64,000 bases of DNA from Poindextera sp963719975 (GCA_963719975.1 CAVRED010000006.1:1-64000); one strand, 5' to 3'; positions 38,665-47,352 are shown, counted from the first letter of the stretch. Notes: generated from the sequence alone by a model not told the origin. Numbers and translations: made by a program.

Positions 38665-39885
38665 TCATCCCCCTCGCACCTCGCGGAACGGGACGTCGCG
38701 GTCGACTTCCGGCTCCTTGGGCAGGCCCAGCACCCGCTCGCCGATGATGTTGCGCTGAATCTGGTCGGTGCCACCGCCGATCGACGTGAAATAAGCGTTC
38801 AGCGTCAGGAAGTTGGCGTCCTCGGCGCGCGGGTGGTCCTTGCCCTCGAGCAGGCTGCCGGCGCCGAGGATGGCGGTCCGCACGCGCGCCTCCTCGTGCA
38901 GGATGCGCGACATGGCGAGCTTGCCGAGGCTCATCACCGGCGACGACGTGCCCTGGGCGAGGTCGGCCTTTGCGCGCGCGGTGTTCAGCGCGTTCAGCCG
39001 CTTGAAGGCGATGACCCTGGCGATGTCCTGGCGGAGCAAGGGGTCGGAGAGCCGCCCGGCTTCGCGGGCGAGCGCGATCAGCGGCTCCTCGCCCTTGCTC
39101 TCGGCGACGCCGCTGCGCGGCCCACGCGCGCCTTCGCCCATCACCGAGCGTTCATAGGCGAGCGCGGTTTGCAGGACGCTCCAGCCCTGGCCGAGCTCGC
39201 CCAGCAAATTCTCCGCCGGAACGATCGCGTCGGTGAAGAAGACCTCGTTGAAGTGGCTCTCGTTGGTGATCTGCCGCAGCGGGCGGACCTCGACCCCCTT
39301 CTGCTTCATCGGCAGGAAGAAGAAGCTCAGGCCCTGGTGCTTGGGCACGTCCCAGTTGGTGCGCGCGATCAGCATGCCGTAGTCGGCGGTGGCGGCGGTC
39401 GATGTCCAGACCTTCTGGCCGTTGACGACATAGTGATCGCCGTCGAGGTCGGCGCGCGTGCGCACGCCGGCGAGGTCCGAGCCCGCGCCTGGCTCGGAGT
39501 AGAGCAGGCACATGACGATCTCGCCCCTGAGGATCGGGCCGATCAGCTTGCGCTTCAGCGCATCGGTTCCACGCGCGAGCAGGGTGTTGGCGTAGAGCTG
39601 GGTGCGGTCCTGGCCGGTGCCAGGCGCCCCGACGCGCGCGAACTCGCGTTCGACGATGCGGCCCTGCTCGTTCGAGAGCCCTCGCCCGTACCACTCGACC
39701 GGCCAGCGCGGCGCGGCCCAGCGGGCGTCGACGACCTTGGCGACCCAGGCGCGGTAGCCGGCGACGTCGCCACCCCACTGCGGGGCGCGAACCGATCCGT
39801 CCCAGTTCGCCTTCAGCCAGGCGGCCACCTCGGCGCGGAGCGCCTCGTCCGTCATTGGCGCGATCGGCGCGGCTGCATCGTCCAT
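38665..39885 (-). CDS. Acyl-CoA dehydrogenase, large partner of a likely heteromeric pair
   Basis: 406 residues. FAD and acyl-CoA motifs are present: CLLYSEPGAGSDLAGVRTRA, VVNGQKVWTSTAATADYGML, and FTSIGGGTDQIQRNIIGERV near the end. The position of the catalytic base, at the loop after GMYVR/GxER in typical enzymes, is not obvious in the sequence. It lies four bases after a second, dissimilar ACAD gene. In actinobacteria and some proteobacteria such adjacent unlike genes form alpha2beta2 enzymes acting on steroid or bile-acid side chains (ChsE1-ChsE2 type). Role inferred from context. Confidence 0.85.
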   Translation of the reverse strand: MDDAAAPIAPMTDEALRAEVAAWLKANWDGSVRAPQWGGDVAGYRAWVAKVVDARWAAPRWPVEWYGRGLSNEQGRIVEREFARVGAPGTGQDRTQLYANTLLARGTDALKRKLIGPILRGEIVMCLLYSEPGAGSDLAGVRTRADLDGDHYVVNGQKVWTSTAATADYGMLIARTNWDVPKHQGLSFFFLPMKQKGVEVRPLRQITNESHFNEVFFTDAIVPAENLLGELGQGWSVLQTALAYERSVMGEGARGPRSGVAESKGEEPLIALAREAGRLSDPLLRQDIARVIAFKRLNALNTARAKADLAQGTSSPVMSLGKLAMSRILHEEARVRTAILGAGSLLEGKDHPRAEDANFLTLNAYFTSIGGGTDQIQRNIIGERVLGLPKEPEVDRDVPFREVRGG

Positions 39886-39889
39886 GGCG

Positions 39890-40993
39890 CTAGGCTCCCA
39901 GGGCTTCGAGGTAGCGTTCGCGGCGCGATGCTGGCGCCCCGAACAGCTGCGCGTCGGCGCGCGCGCGGCGAAGATAGAGATGGGCCGGATGCGCCCAGGT
40001 GAAGGCGATGCCGCCGTGCATCTGCACCGCGTTCGCGGTCGTGGTGGTGAAGGCGTCGGCGCAGGCGAAGGCGGCGAGCGCCAGCGCCTCCTCGGCGTCC
40101 GGCGCGCCCTCGGCCAGCTTCTGGGCGGCGTTGCGCGCGGCCGAGATCGCCGACTCCGTCTCCAGGAGGAGGTCGGCCGCCATGTGCTTTATGGCCTGGA
40201 AGCTGCCGATGGCCCGGCCGAACTGGATCCGGCTCTTGGCGTAGTCGACGGTGAACTCGAGCGTGCGCTTGGCGCCGCCCGCCTCCTCGCCCGCGAGTGC
40301 GACCAGCGCGAGATCGAGCGCCTGGCGCACGGCCGCCCAGACCGGCCCGGCGGCGGCGAGCACCTGGCCCTGCGCGTTGTCGAAAACCACCTTCGCGAGC
40401 CGGAGCGTGTGGTCGAAGGTCGGGAGGGCGGCGACGCTCACGCCGGCGCCCTTTGGATCGGCTTCCAGCACCAGCAGGCCGTCGGGCCCATTGGCGAGGA
40501 CGAGCAGCACGTCGGCGTTCTGGCCGTGCAGGACGTAGGACGCGAGCCCGTTGAGCCGGCCCTCGGCCGAAGCGGAGACGCTCACGCCGCCTTCCGTCCA
40601 GGTTCCTGCCTCGCCGGTCAGAGCGGCCGTGGCGATGGTGGTCCCCGCCGCGATGCCCGGCAACAGCCGGGCGCTCGCCGCCTCGTCGCCAAGCGCGCGG
40701 AGCAACTCGGCCGCGACGACGCTCGACGCCACCAGCGGCGCGCAGAGCAGCGCCGCGCCCGCTTCCTCCATCACCGCTTCCAGCTCCAGCGGACCCGCGC
40801 CCGCGCCGCCGTGGGCCTCGTCGACGACCAGGCCGGCGATGCCCATCTCGGCAAGCTGCTTCCACAGCGCTCCGTCGTAGCCGCTTTCGGTCTCCATCGT
40901 CCGGCGGACGTCGGCCTCGGTCGAGTGGTCGGCCAGCAGCCGGTGCACGGAGTCCTTGAGCGCCGCGCGCTCGTCGGCGGAAAGGGTCCCCAA
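39890..40993 (-). CDS. Acyl-CoA dehydrogenase, small partner of a likely heteromeric pair
   Basis: 367 residues, shorter than a homotetrameric ACAD. The N-terminal helical domain is MGTLSADERAALKDSVHRLL and YDGALWKQLAEMGIAGLVVD. The middle beta-domain is eroded (VLLVLANGPDGLLVLEADPK) and lacks the usual SEPxxGSD and WxT blocks, consistent with a non-catalytic or FAD-sharing subunit. The C-terminal domain keeps YAKSRIQFGRAIGSFQAIKH and QMHGGIAFTWAHPAHLYLRR. First of the two adjacent ACAD genes. This division of motifs between subunits is what known alpha2beta2 ACADs show. Confidence 0.82.
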   Translation of the reverse strand: MGTLSADERAALKDSVHRLLADHSTEADVRRTMETESGYDGALWKQLAEMGIAGLVVDEAHGGAGAGPLELEAVMEEAGAALLCAPLVASSVVAAELLRALGDEAASARLLPGIAAGTTIATAALTGEAGTWTEGGVSVSASAEGRLNGLASYVLHGQNADVLLVLANGPDGLLVLEADPKGAGVSVAALPTFDHTLRLAKVVFDNAQGQVLAAAGPVWAAVRQALDLALVALAGEEAGGAKRTLEFTVDYAKSRIQFGRAIGSFQAIKHMAADLLLETESAISAARNAAQKLAEGAPDAEEALALAAFACADAFTTTTANAVQMHGGIAFTWAHPAHLYLRRARADAQLFGAPASRRERYLEALGA

Positions 40994-41086
40994 GGCTTTT
41001 CTCTCCTGAAGCTCTCCCTCGACGCTTAGCGCAAAATCGCGATCAGCAAGAGCCGGACGTGGGGGAAAGCGCGGGCGTTGGCGAGC

Positions 41087-41893
41087 CTAGCCCGATGCCG
41101 ACAGGATCTTGAACTGCCGCTCGGGGTGGTCCTGCACGGCGGTGCGCCCGTCGCGATAGGTCGCGACCGAGCCGTCGTGGGCGTACTGCAGGATGTAGGC
41201 CTTGCGCACGGTCCCGCGCCTGAGGTTAGGGCCGGTGCGATGTGGCGAGAGCGATGAGAAGATGATCGCATCGCCGGCCTTGGCGGGCACGGGGACGGCG
41301 TCCGGAACGTCCTCCAGACACTTGAAGCCGATCGGCGTCAGCCAGTGGTCGAGCGTGCCCAGCCGGTGCAGGCCTGGCGCGATCCACGGGCAGCCGTTCT
41401 CCTCGTCGACGTCCACCAGGGGCAGCCAGAAGGTCAGGTACTGTTGCGGCTCGATGAAGGTGTAGCCGTTGTCCTGGTGCCAGGGGAACTCCCGCATCTG
41501 GGCGGTCTTCTTGTAGACCGACTGGTCCCAGTAGAGCCGGACCTCGTCGCCGAGCAGGTCGTGGCAGACGTCCACCATGAACGGATGCGCGGCGAACGCC
41601 TTCAGCACCGGCGAGTGGCGCACGATGTGGGTGGTGAAGGTGATCTCATCGGCGGTGGCGATCGAGACGGTCCCGCCGGCGGCGCGCAGCTTCTCCTCGC
41701 CCTCGGCCTCGAGCGGGTCGATCGCGGCGGTCACCGCGGCGATCTCATCTGGCGTGAATGCGCCCGCGACCTTGATGAAGCCCTCGCGGTTGAAGGCGGC
41801 GCGCTGGGCTTCGTTGAGCCGCACGAGCGGCGCCGTGCGGTCTTCCCAACGGAACCCGGCGCTCAGCGGATGCAACTTGGGCTCGGCTGGCAA
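41087..41893 (-). CDS. Phytanoyl-CoA dioxygenase (PhyH) family protein
   Basis: 268 residues from a TTG at 41893 (PAEPKLHPLSAGFRWEDRTA). It is an Fe(II)/2-oxoglutarate oxygenase: REGFIKVAGAFTPDEIAAVT, EFPWHQDNGYTFIEPQQYLT with the His-x-Asp iron ligands, GCPWIAPGLHRLG, and FSSLSPHRTGPNLRRGTVRK with the distal His and the Arg for 2-oxoglutarate. Many members hydroxylate branched acyl-CoAs or small molecules. The TTG start has AAGGAG six bases upstream; the ATG at 41944 lacks any such site. Neighbouring ACADs support an acyl-CoA role but do not prove it. Confidence 0.85.
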   Translation of the reverse strand: MPAEPKLHPLSAGFRWEDRTAPLVRLNEAQRAAFNREGFIKVAGAFTPDEIAAVTAAIDPLEAEGEEKLRAAGGTVSIATADEITFTTHIVRHSPVLKAFAAHPFMVDVCHDLLGDEVRLYWDQSVYKKTAQMREFPWHQDNGYTFIEPQQYLTFWLPLVDVDEENGCPWIAPGLHRLGTLDHWLTPIGFKCLEDVPDAVPVPAKAGDAIIFSSLSPHRTGPNLRRGTVRKAYILQYAHDGSVATYRDGRTAVQDHPERQFKILSASG

Positions 41894-41899
41894 GGGCGT

Positions 41900-41905
41900 C
41901 TCCTT
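41900..41905 (-). promoter_or_regulatory. Ribosome binding site deciding the TTG start at 41893
   Basis: AAGGAG on the minus strand, six bases before TTG at 41893. It selects this start over longer in-frame options that carry an Arg-rich extension. Confidence 0.6.
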
Positions 41906-42032
41906 CTGCACGCCAGATTGCCCCGGCCGCGCCAACAGGTCCATCGGCGCCGGGACGCGTCGCGGACCGGCCGCTAAGCGATTTGCTGAGCGCCCCCTTA
42001 GGCGTGGTCTACTGCGCCTCAGTACCGCGCGC

Positions 42033-42140
42033 GTTCGATTGATTAGAGTTCCCTGTTCGGCGGGCGCCTTGCGCTCGTCCAAGCAGCAGCAGCCTCAAGC
42101 CTCAAGCAGCAACCCGAACAGGGAACCTTCTTGATCGAAC
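42033..42140. repeat. Long inverted repeat with CAG-rich loop
   Basis: GTTCCCTGTTCGG (42048-42060) pairs perfectly with CCGAACAGGGAAC (42114-42126), and GTTCGAT (42033-42039) with ATCGAAC (42134-42140), separated by an internal mismatch of 8 against 7 bases. The 53-base loop has repeated CAAGC/CAGCAG units. It could be a mobile palindromic repeat, a structured RNA or a regulatory element of the divergent genes. Confidence 0.7.
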
Positions 42141-42241
42141 GCCACGGCGCCTTTGCCCCGTGACGCGCTGCCGCTCGCGCGCCAGCCCTTTTGCCGCTAG
42201 GTTTCCAAGCTGAAATGACAGCGGTGGCGGCGGAGAGCCCT

Positions 42242-43675
42242 ATGGTCGATGCAATCGAACAGCGCATGCGCGCCGTACTGGCCGCGCAGAAGGCGGCCAA
42301 CATCCGCGTTGGGGCGCCGAGCGCGGAGCTGCGGATCGAGCGGATCGACCGCTGCATCCAACTCCTCAAGAAGCACGCAGCCGATATCGTCTCGGCGTTG
42401 AACGCCGACTTCGGCAACCGCGCCGAGGCGGTGAGTGGAATCACCGACGTCGCCGGCTCGCTCGGCCCGCTCGAGTTTGCCCAGGCGAACCTCAAGAAGT
42501 GGATGCGGCCGGAGAAGCGCAAGACGACGCCCGCCCTGCTCGGCCTCATGGGCGCCAAGGCGGAGATCCTCTACCAGCCGAAGGGCGTGGTCGGGATCAT
42601 CAGCCCGTGGAACTTCCCCGTGAACCTCACCTTTGCGCCGCTCGCCGGCGTGCTGGCGGCCGGCAACCGCGCCATGATCAAGCCGTCGGAATACACGCCG
42701 GCCACCTCGCAGCTGATGGCCGAGATGTTCGCCGAGGCCTTCACCGAGGAAGAGATCGCTTGCTTCCCCGGCGGGCCGGAAGTGGGCCAGGCGTTCGCCG
42801 GGCTGCCGTTCGACCACCTGATCTTCACCGGCGCGACGTCGATCGCCCGCCACGTCATGAGGGCCGCGGCCGAGAACCTGACGCCGCTCACCCTGGAGCT
42901 AGGCGGCAAGAGCCCTGTCATCCTCGGCCGCTCGGCCGACTATGCGACGGCCGCCGCGAGGGTCATGGCCGGCAAGACGCTGAACGCCGGGCAGATCTGT
43001 CTTGCGCCCGACTATGTGCTGGCGCCCGCGGACAAGCTCGACATGTTCGTGAGCGAGGCGAAGAGCTCGATCGAGGGCATGTTCCCAACGATCAAGGACA
43101 ACCCCGACTACACCGCCGTGATCGCCGACCGGCACTTCGAGCGGATCCAGGGCTACATCGCCGACGCCAGGGCCAAGGGCGCCGAAATCGTCGAGATCAA
43201 CCCCGCCGGCGAGGACTTCAGCCAGCAGGAGCACCGCAAGATCCCCCCCACCCTGATCATCAACCCGACCGACGACATGGCGGTGATGCAGGAAGAGATT
43301 TTTGGCCCGGTCCTTCCGATCAAGACCTACGGCAAGCTCGCCGAGGCGATCGACTACATCAACGCCCACGAGCGGCCGCTCGGCCTCTACTACTTCGGCG
43401 CCGATGCGGCGGAAGAGGCGGAGGTCCTCAGCCGCACCACGTCGGGCGGGGTGACGGTCAACGACGTGATCTTCCATGTCGCCCAGGAGGACCTGCCGTT
43501 CGGCGGCGTGGGTCCCTCCGGCATGGGCAGCTATCACGGCGCCGACGGCTTCCGCGAGTTCAGCCACAAGAAGTCGGTCTACAAGCAGCTGAAGCGGGAC
43601 CTCGGCCCGATGAAGGCGCTGCGCCCGCCCTACGGAGACGGCGTGCGCAAGTACCTGGAATCGCAACTGAAGTGA
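42242..43675 (+). CDS. Coniferyl-aldehyde-type NAD(P)-dependent aldehyde dehydrogenase
   Basis: 477 residues from the ATG at 42242, which has GGAGAG just upstream; an ATG at 42215 is the alternative. ALDH motifs are VVGIISPWNFPVNLTFAPLA, LTLELGGKSPVILGRSADYA (general-base Glu), NAGQICLAPDYVLAP (catalytic Cys) and EEIFGPVLPIKTY. QLMAEMFAEAFTEEEIACFP and NDVIFHVAQEDLPFGGVGPS are characteristic of the coniferyl aldehyde dehydrogenase subgroup, which oxidises coniferaldehyde and also acts on medium-chain or long-chain aldehydes. The downstream phosphotransferase gene begins eight bases after its stop. Confidence 0.88.
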   Translation: MVDAIEQRMRAVLAAQKAANIRVGAPSAELRIERIDRCIQLLKKHAADIVSALNADFGNRAEAVSGITDVAGSLGPLEFAQANLKKWMRPEKRKTTPALLGLMGAKAEILYQPKGVVGIISPWNFPVNLTFAPLAGVLAAGNRAMIKPSEYTPATSQLMAEMFAEAFTEEEIACFPGGPEVGQAFAGLPFDHLIFTGATSIARHVMRAAAENLTPLTLELGGKSPVILGRSADYATAAARVMAGKTLNAGQICLAPDYVLAPADKLDMFVSEAKSSIEGMFPTIKDNPDYTAVIADRHFERIQGYIADARAKGAEIVEINPAGEDFSQQEHRKIPPTLIINPTDDMAVMQEEIFGPVLPIKTYGKLAEAIDYINAHERPLGLYYFGADAAEEAEVLSRTTSGGVTVNDVIFHVAQEDLPFGGVGPSGMGSYHGADGFREFSHKKSVYKQLKRDLGPMKALRPPYGDGVRKYLESQLK

Positions 43676-43682
43676 GCGAGCG

Positions 43683-44780
43683 ATGCCCGAACACCGATTT
43701 CCGGTCACCATCGAGGAGATCACGCCCGCCTGGCTGACGACGGCGCTGGGCGAGCCCTGCGGCCTCAGGGGCGCCAAGGTCGCTGACTTCGAATCCGAAC
43801 CGATTGGCGTCGGCACGGGCTTTCTCGGCGTCGTCAGCCGGATCCGCCTCACCTACGACTGCGACTGCCCGACCGCGCCACAGAGCGTGATCATCAAACT
43901 GCCAAGCCACGACCCCGGCGCGCGGATGATCACCTCGACCTTCCGCCACTACGAGAAGGAGGTGCGCTTCTACGAGCAGATGGCGAGGCTGAACAACCTC
44001 ACGACGCCAACCGCCTACTTCCACGCCTTCGATCCCAAGACCGGGGACTTCGTTCTCATCCTCGAGGACCTCGCGCCGGCGCGGAACGGCGACCAGGTCG
44101 CCGGGCTGTCGATCGATGACGCCCGCACCGCCGTGATCGCGCTCGCCAGGATGCAGGCGCAGTGGTGGGAGCGGCCGGCGCTGCACGTGTTCGACTGGCT
44201 GCCGGCCTTCAACGACCCTGCGATGCTCGCCTTGCAGGACGTCTTCCTGCAGTGCTGGGCGCCTTACCGCGACTTCCTCGGCGAGCGCCTGCCGCCCGAA
44301 TTGATCCCGGTCGGCGAGCGCCTGGGCGGCATGATCACGCGCATCATGCAGGAGATGACCGCCAAACCCTGCACCATCGTCCACGGCGATTATCGCGCGG
44401 ACAACTTCTTCTTCGACCGCGGCGGCGAGCCGTTCACGGTCGTCGACTGGCAGATCGTGATCAAGGGCGTCGGCGCCTTCGACCTCGCCTACCTGTTAGA
44501 GGGCAACATCAGCGTCGAGGACCGGCGCGAGCACGAGGACTACCTCGTCCACCTCTACCACCACCACCTCGTCGAGAACGGGGTCAAGGACTACGACTTC
44601 GACACCTGCTGGCGCGACTACCGCACCTGCGTGCTCATCGCCTGGATCTGGCCGGTGATCGCCGTGGGCTCGCTCGACCCGGCCAACGAGCGCGGCGTCG
44701 CCTTCTTCAACGAATGGAGCAAACGCGCGACGACCGCGGTTGTCGACCTCAAGGCCTGGGAGACCATGGACGACTTCTAG
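43683..44780 (+). CDS. Phosphotransferase family protein (APH/ecdysteroid-kinase-like)
   Basis: 365 residues with the protein-kinase-like fold. VGTGFLGVVSRIRLTYD is the nucleotide loop, SVIIKLPSH carries the ATP Lys, CTIVHGDYRADNFFF is the catalytic loop (H-G-D-x-R-x-D-N) and TVVDWQIVIKGVGAFDLAYL the Mg-binding Asp. Common in Actinobacteria and alphaproteobacteria next to acyl-CoA and steroid catabolism genes. It would phosphorylate a hydroxyl on an alcohol or steroid-like molecule; the substrate is not shown. Starts eight bases after the aldehyde dehydrogenase gene and is likely in the same operon. Confidence 0.85.
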   Translation: MPEHRFPVTIEEITPAWLTTALGEPCGLRGAKVADFESEPIGVGTGFLGVVSRIRLTYDCDCPTAPQSVIIKLPSHDPGARMITSTFRHYEKEVRFYEQMARLNNLTTPTAYFHAFDPKTGDFVLILEDLAPARNGDQVAGLSIDDARTAVIALARMQAQWWERPALHVFDWLPAFNDPAMLALQDVFLQCWAPYRDFLGERLPPELIPVGERLGGMITRIMQEMTAKPCTIVHGDYRADNFFFDRGGEPFTVVDWQIVIKGVGAFDLAYLLEGNISVEDRREHEDYLVHLYHHHLVENGVKDYDFDTCWRDYRTCVLIAWIWPVIAVGSLDPANERGVAFFNEWSKRATTAVVDLKAWETMDDF

Positions 44781-44802
44781 CAGTCGCCCAGCTCAAATAG
44801 AC

Positions 44803-44899
44803 CGTCATGGCCCGACTTGTTCGGGCCACCCATGATCACCGTGGACCGTGAGTGTTCATGGGTCCCCCGCATTCCGCTGCGCTCCAGCGGGGGATGACG
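44803..44899. repeat. Composite palindromic element with CGTCAT/ATGACG ends
   Basis: Two hairpins lie in the gap between convergent genes. The first (44805-44835) has TCATGG and CCCGA arms around CTTGT. The second (44864-44893) pairs CCCCCGC with GCGGGGG. The whole is bounded by CGTCAT (44803-44808) and ATGACG (44894-44899). This layout matches the widespread alphaproteobacterial intergenic repeats that begin CGTCATGGCC. It may also help terminate both flanking genes. Confidence 0.7.
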
Positions 44900-44929
44900 A
44901 CTCATTTTCGCATCACCTGGTCACGACCC

Positions 44930-46129
44930 CTAGGCCTTCCCGGTCAGCTCCGGCAGGCCGAGGATGCGCTTGGTGATGATGTTGTTCTGCACCTCGAACG
45001 AGCCGCCGGCGATCGTATTCGCCTTGCCGAACAGCCAGCCCCGCACGGCTTGGATCTCATCGCGCGAGTAGTCGTCGCCCGCCCATCCGAGGCCCTGGTG
45101 GCCCATGATCTCGAGCACGAGCTCGGCGCGCTCCTGGCCGATGCGGGTGCCGGAGTTCTTCATGATCGAGGTGACGGCGCTCGGGTTCTGGTTCCCGCGC
45201 GCCTCGGCCGCCGCCCGCTCCATGGTCAGCTGGTGGGCGTGGGCGTCGATCAGATTCTGCGTGACGCGGCTGCGAAGGTCGCTGTCGGCGATGCGGCCGC
45301 TCTCGTCGACGCCGACGTAGGACTTGGCCAGGTCAGGCAGCGAGGTTCCCTCGCCCACGCCGCCCTGGCCCGAGCGCTCGTGCTGCAGCAGGCGCTTGCC
45401 CACCGTCCAGCCGCCGTTCAGCGGTCCGACCATGTCGTTCTTCTCGACACGGGCGTCGGTGAAGAAGGTTTCGCAGAAGGGTGACGAGCCGGCGATGAGC
45501 TTGATCGGGCGAGGTTCGACGCCCGGCTGGTGCATGTCGATGAGCACGAAGCTGATCCCCTCGTGCTTTTTCGAGGGATCGGTGCGGACGAGGCAGAAGC
45601 ACCAGTCGGCGAGATGCGCGCCGCTGGTCCAGATCTTCTGCCCGTTGACCACCCAGTGATCGCCGGCGTCCTCGCACTTGGTCTGCAGCGAGGCGAGGTC
45701 CGACCCGGCGCCCGGCTCGGAGTAGCCCTGGCACCAGCGCACCTCGCCTTTGACGATCCGCGGGAGATGCCGTTGCTTCTGCTCCTCGGTGCCATACTCG
45801 AGCAGGGTCGGGCCGATCATGCTCGTCCCCATGCCGGCCATCGGGTTGTTGGCGCCGATGCGGTTCATCTCCTCCTGCACCACGCGAGCCTCGGCCTGAC
45901 CGAGACCGCCGCCGCCGTACTGCTTGGGCCAGGTGGGTACGCTCCAGCCCTTGGCGGCGAGCCGCTCCTGCCAAAGCGTTTCGTCGGCGCTCGGCGCGGA
46001 TCTGGCGGTCATCGACTCATCGAAGGTCAGCGCCGGGACGCCGCGCAACGATTTCGGATGGTTCTCCTCGAGCCACGCGCGCGCCTCGGCGCGGAAGGCT
46101 TCCAGATCGTCGCCGCCAGAATCAGCCAT
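44930..46129 (-). CDS. Acyl-CoA dehydrogenase family protein
   Basis: 399 residues starting MADSGGDDLEAFRAEARAWL. Family blocks: GWSVPTWPKQYGGGGLGQAE, CQGYSEPGAGSDLASLQTKC, VVNGQKIWTSGAHLADWCFC, NGGWTVGKRLLQHERSG and GGSFEVQNNIITKRILGLPE. This set is typical of the large ACAD branch used for branched or cyclic acyl-CoAs. It is apart from the paired ACADs at 38.7-41 kb and followed on the same strand by no obvious partner; its gene starts 62 bases after the end of the histidine phosphatase gene. Confidence 0.88.
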   Translation of the reverse strand: MADSGGDDLEAFRAEARAWLEENHPKSLRGVPALTFDESMTARSAPSADETLWQERLAAKGWSVPTWPKQYGGGGLGQAEARVVQEEMNRIGANNPMAGMGTSMIGPTLLEYGTEEQKQRHLPRIVKGEVRWCQGYSEPGAGSDLASLQTKCEDAGDHWVVNGQKIWTSGAHLADWCFCLVRTDPSKKHEGISFVLIDMHQPGVEPRPIKLIAGSSPFCETFFTDARVEKNDMVGPLNGGWTVGKRLLQHERSGQGGVGEGTSLPDLAKSYVGVDESGRIADSDLRSRVTQNLIDAHAHQLTMERAAAEARGNQNPSAVTSIMKNSGTRIGQERAELVLEIMGHQGLGWAGDDYSRDEIQAVRGWLFGKANTIAGGSFEVQNNIITKRILGLPELTGKA

Positions 46130-46192
46130 CGCTTGTCTCCCTCTCGCGCGTCCGCCCCAGCTTGGGTGACGCCGGAGGATTTTTCTAGTCCG

Positions 46193-46771
46193 TCAGACCA
46201 CCAGGTCCTTCAAGTGCGCCCGTTCGTTCAAGGCGACGAGGTTGCGTTCGCCGGAACGGGCGCAGAGGTAGCGGTGGATGCTGGCGTAGCCCGGCTCGAA
46301 GAACAGGCGCGGCGCCATGCCCAGGATGTGAGCGGTCCAGACGTTGATCACGCCGCCGTGGCAAAAGACGGCGACCGTCTTGCTCGGGTTGGTCGCGATG
46401 ATGTCCTCCAGCGTGTCGACCACCGCTTTCTGGAAGGCGTTGATGTCCATCTGGTAGCCGCCGGAGACGAAGGCCTTCCAGGCCTCGTAGTCGTCGCGCT
46501 TCAGGACCTCCATCGGCACGTACTGGCCGGTTCCGCGGTCGAACTCGACGATGCCCTCGCGCTGTTGGATCTCATGGCCGCCCGCGGCGGCATAGGGCTC
46601 GGCGGTCTGGATCGCCCGGAGCATGGTCGAGGAGAAGACGCCGTCGATCATCTCGCCTGAGAGCAATTGGGCGACCCGCTGGGCCTGATCGAGGCCTTCG
46701 GGGGTGAGCGGCGGGTCGGCGGTGTCTTCTCGGCGCTCGGGCAGGCCGTGGCGGATCAGAACAAGGTCCAT
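46193..46771 (-). CDS. Histidine phosphatase superfamily protein (phosphoglycerate-mutase-like)
   Basis: 192 residues. The phosphate-accepting motif is LVLIRHGLPE at the N-terminus (R-H-G), with PLTPEGLDQAQRVAQLLSGE and VFSSTMLRAIQTAEPYA following, and the second catalytic His in TVAVFCHGGVINVWTAHILG. Members dephosphorylate sugar phosphates, cofactors or other small molecules; no specific substrate is indicated. Nine bases after the GrpB-like gene, so probably co-transcribed. Confidence 0.85.
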   Translation of the reverse strand: MDLVLIRHGLPERREDTADPPLTPEGLDQAQRVAQLLSGEMIDGVFSSTMLRAIQTAEPYAAAGGHEIQQREGIVEFDRGTGQYVPMEVLKRDDYEAWKAFVSGGYQMDINAFQKAVVDTLEDIIATNPSKTVAVFCHGGVINVWTAHILGMAPRLFFEPGYASIHRYLCARSGERNLVALNERAHLKDLVV

Positions 46772-46779
46772 GGGGCTCC

Positions 46780-47352
46780 TTAGGCGTCAGCCAGCGCGCG
46801 GGCGATGATCTGCTCCACCACCTCGCTCTTGGCGTTGGCGTAGTGCTGGACGTGGCGCCAGGTGCGAGCCGCGAGCTCGCGCTTGGTCGCGAGATAGAGG
46901 TCGAACTCTTCCGGGCAAGCGCGGCAGCGGTCGCGGAAGCGGACCATGCGCGCGATTTCAGGGCAACCGGCCGGCAGGACGTGCATGTTCACCGGCGGCT
47001 CGTCGCCCTTCATCACCCGGTGCTCGTACCAGTCGGGCTCGCGCAGGTGCAGGCGATAGCCCTGGGCCGTGAGCGCGGGGACGTAGGCGTCCTCGACTGC
47101 CGAGTCCGCGACGCCGAGCAGGATGTCGATGATCGGCTTGGCGCTCATGCCGGGGATCGACGTCGAGCCCACGTGCTCGAGCACGAGCGCGCCTTCGCCC
47201 AGCGCGGCGCGGATCCTCGCCGCCTCGCCTTCATACTGCGCAGGCCACGCCGGGTCGTAGTCGACGAGCGGGATAGTCCTGTTCCAAGGCGTCACGGTCC
47301 CGCTGACGCGGATGGCGGCCATCTCCTCATCTGTCTCGGGCTTGGCGGTCAT
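46780..47352 (-). CDS. GrpB family protein (nucleotidyltransferase fold)
   Basis: 190 residues. RTIPLVDYDPAWPAQYEGEA, VLEHVGSTSIPGMSAKPIID and LHLREPDWYEHRVMKG match the GrpB/UPF0157 family, a small nucleotidyltransferase-like fold seen alone or fused to dephospho-CoA kinase. The GST and the P-I-I-D Asp correspond to the NTase active site. Molecular role uncertain. Divergent from the AMP-ligase gene at 47434. Confidence 0.85.
   Translation of the reverse strand: MTAKPETDEEMAAIRVSGTVTPWNRTIPLVDYDPAWPAQYEGEAARIRAALGEGALVLEHVGSTSIPGMSAKPIIDILLGVADSAVEDAYVPALTAQGYRLHLREPDWYEHRVMKGDEPPVNMHVLPAGCPEIARMVRFRDRCRACPEEFDLYLATKRELAARTWRHVQHYANAKSEVVEQIIARALADA

Larger units (their letters stand above)
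41894..42241. other. Divergent intergenic region between phyH-like and aldehyde dehydrogenase genes
   Basis: About 350 bases. It contains the large inverted repeat at 42033-42140 and the promoters of both divergent genes. No ORF supported. Confidence 0.6.

Noticed and set aside
42033..42140. Alphaproteobacterial LexA (SOS) box, because of repeated GTTC and GAAC.
   Set aside because: The SOS box is GTTC-N7-GTTC. Here the spacings between GTTC copies are 11 and 3, and the element is a large palindrome.
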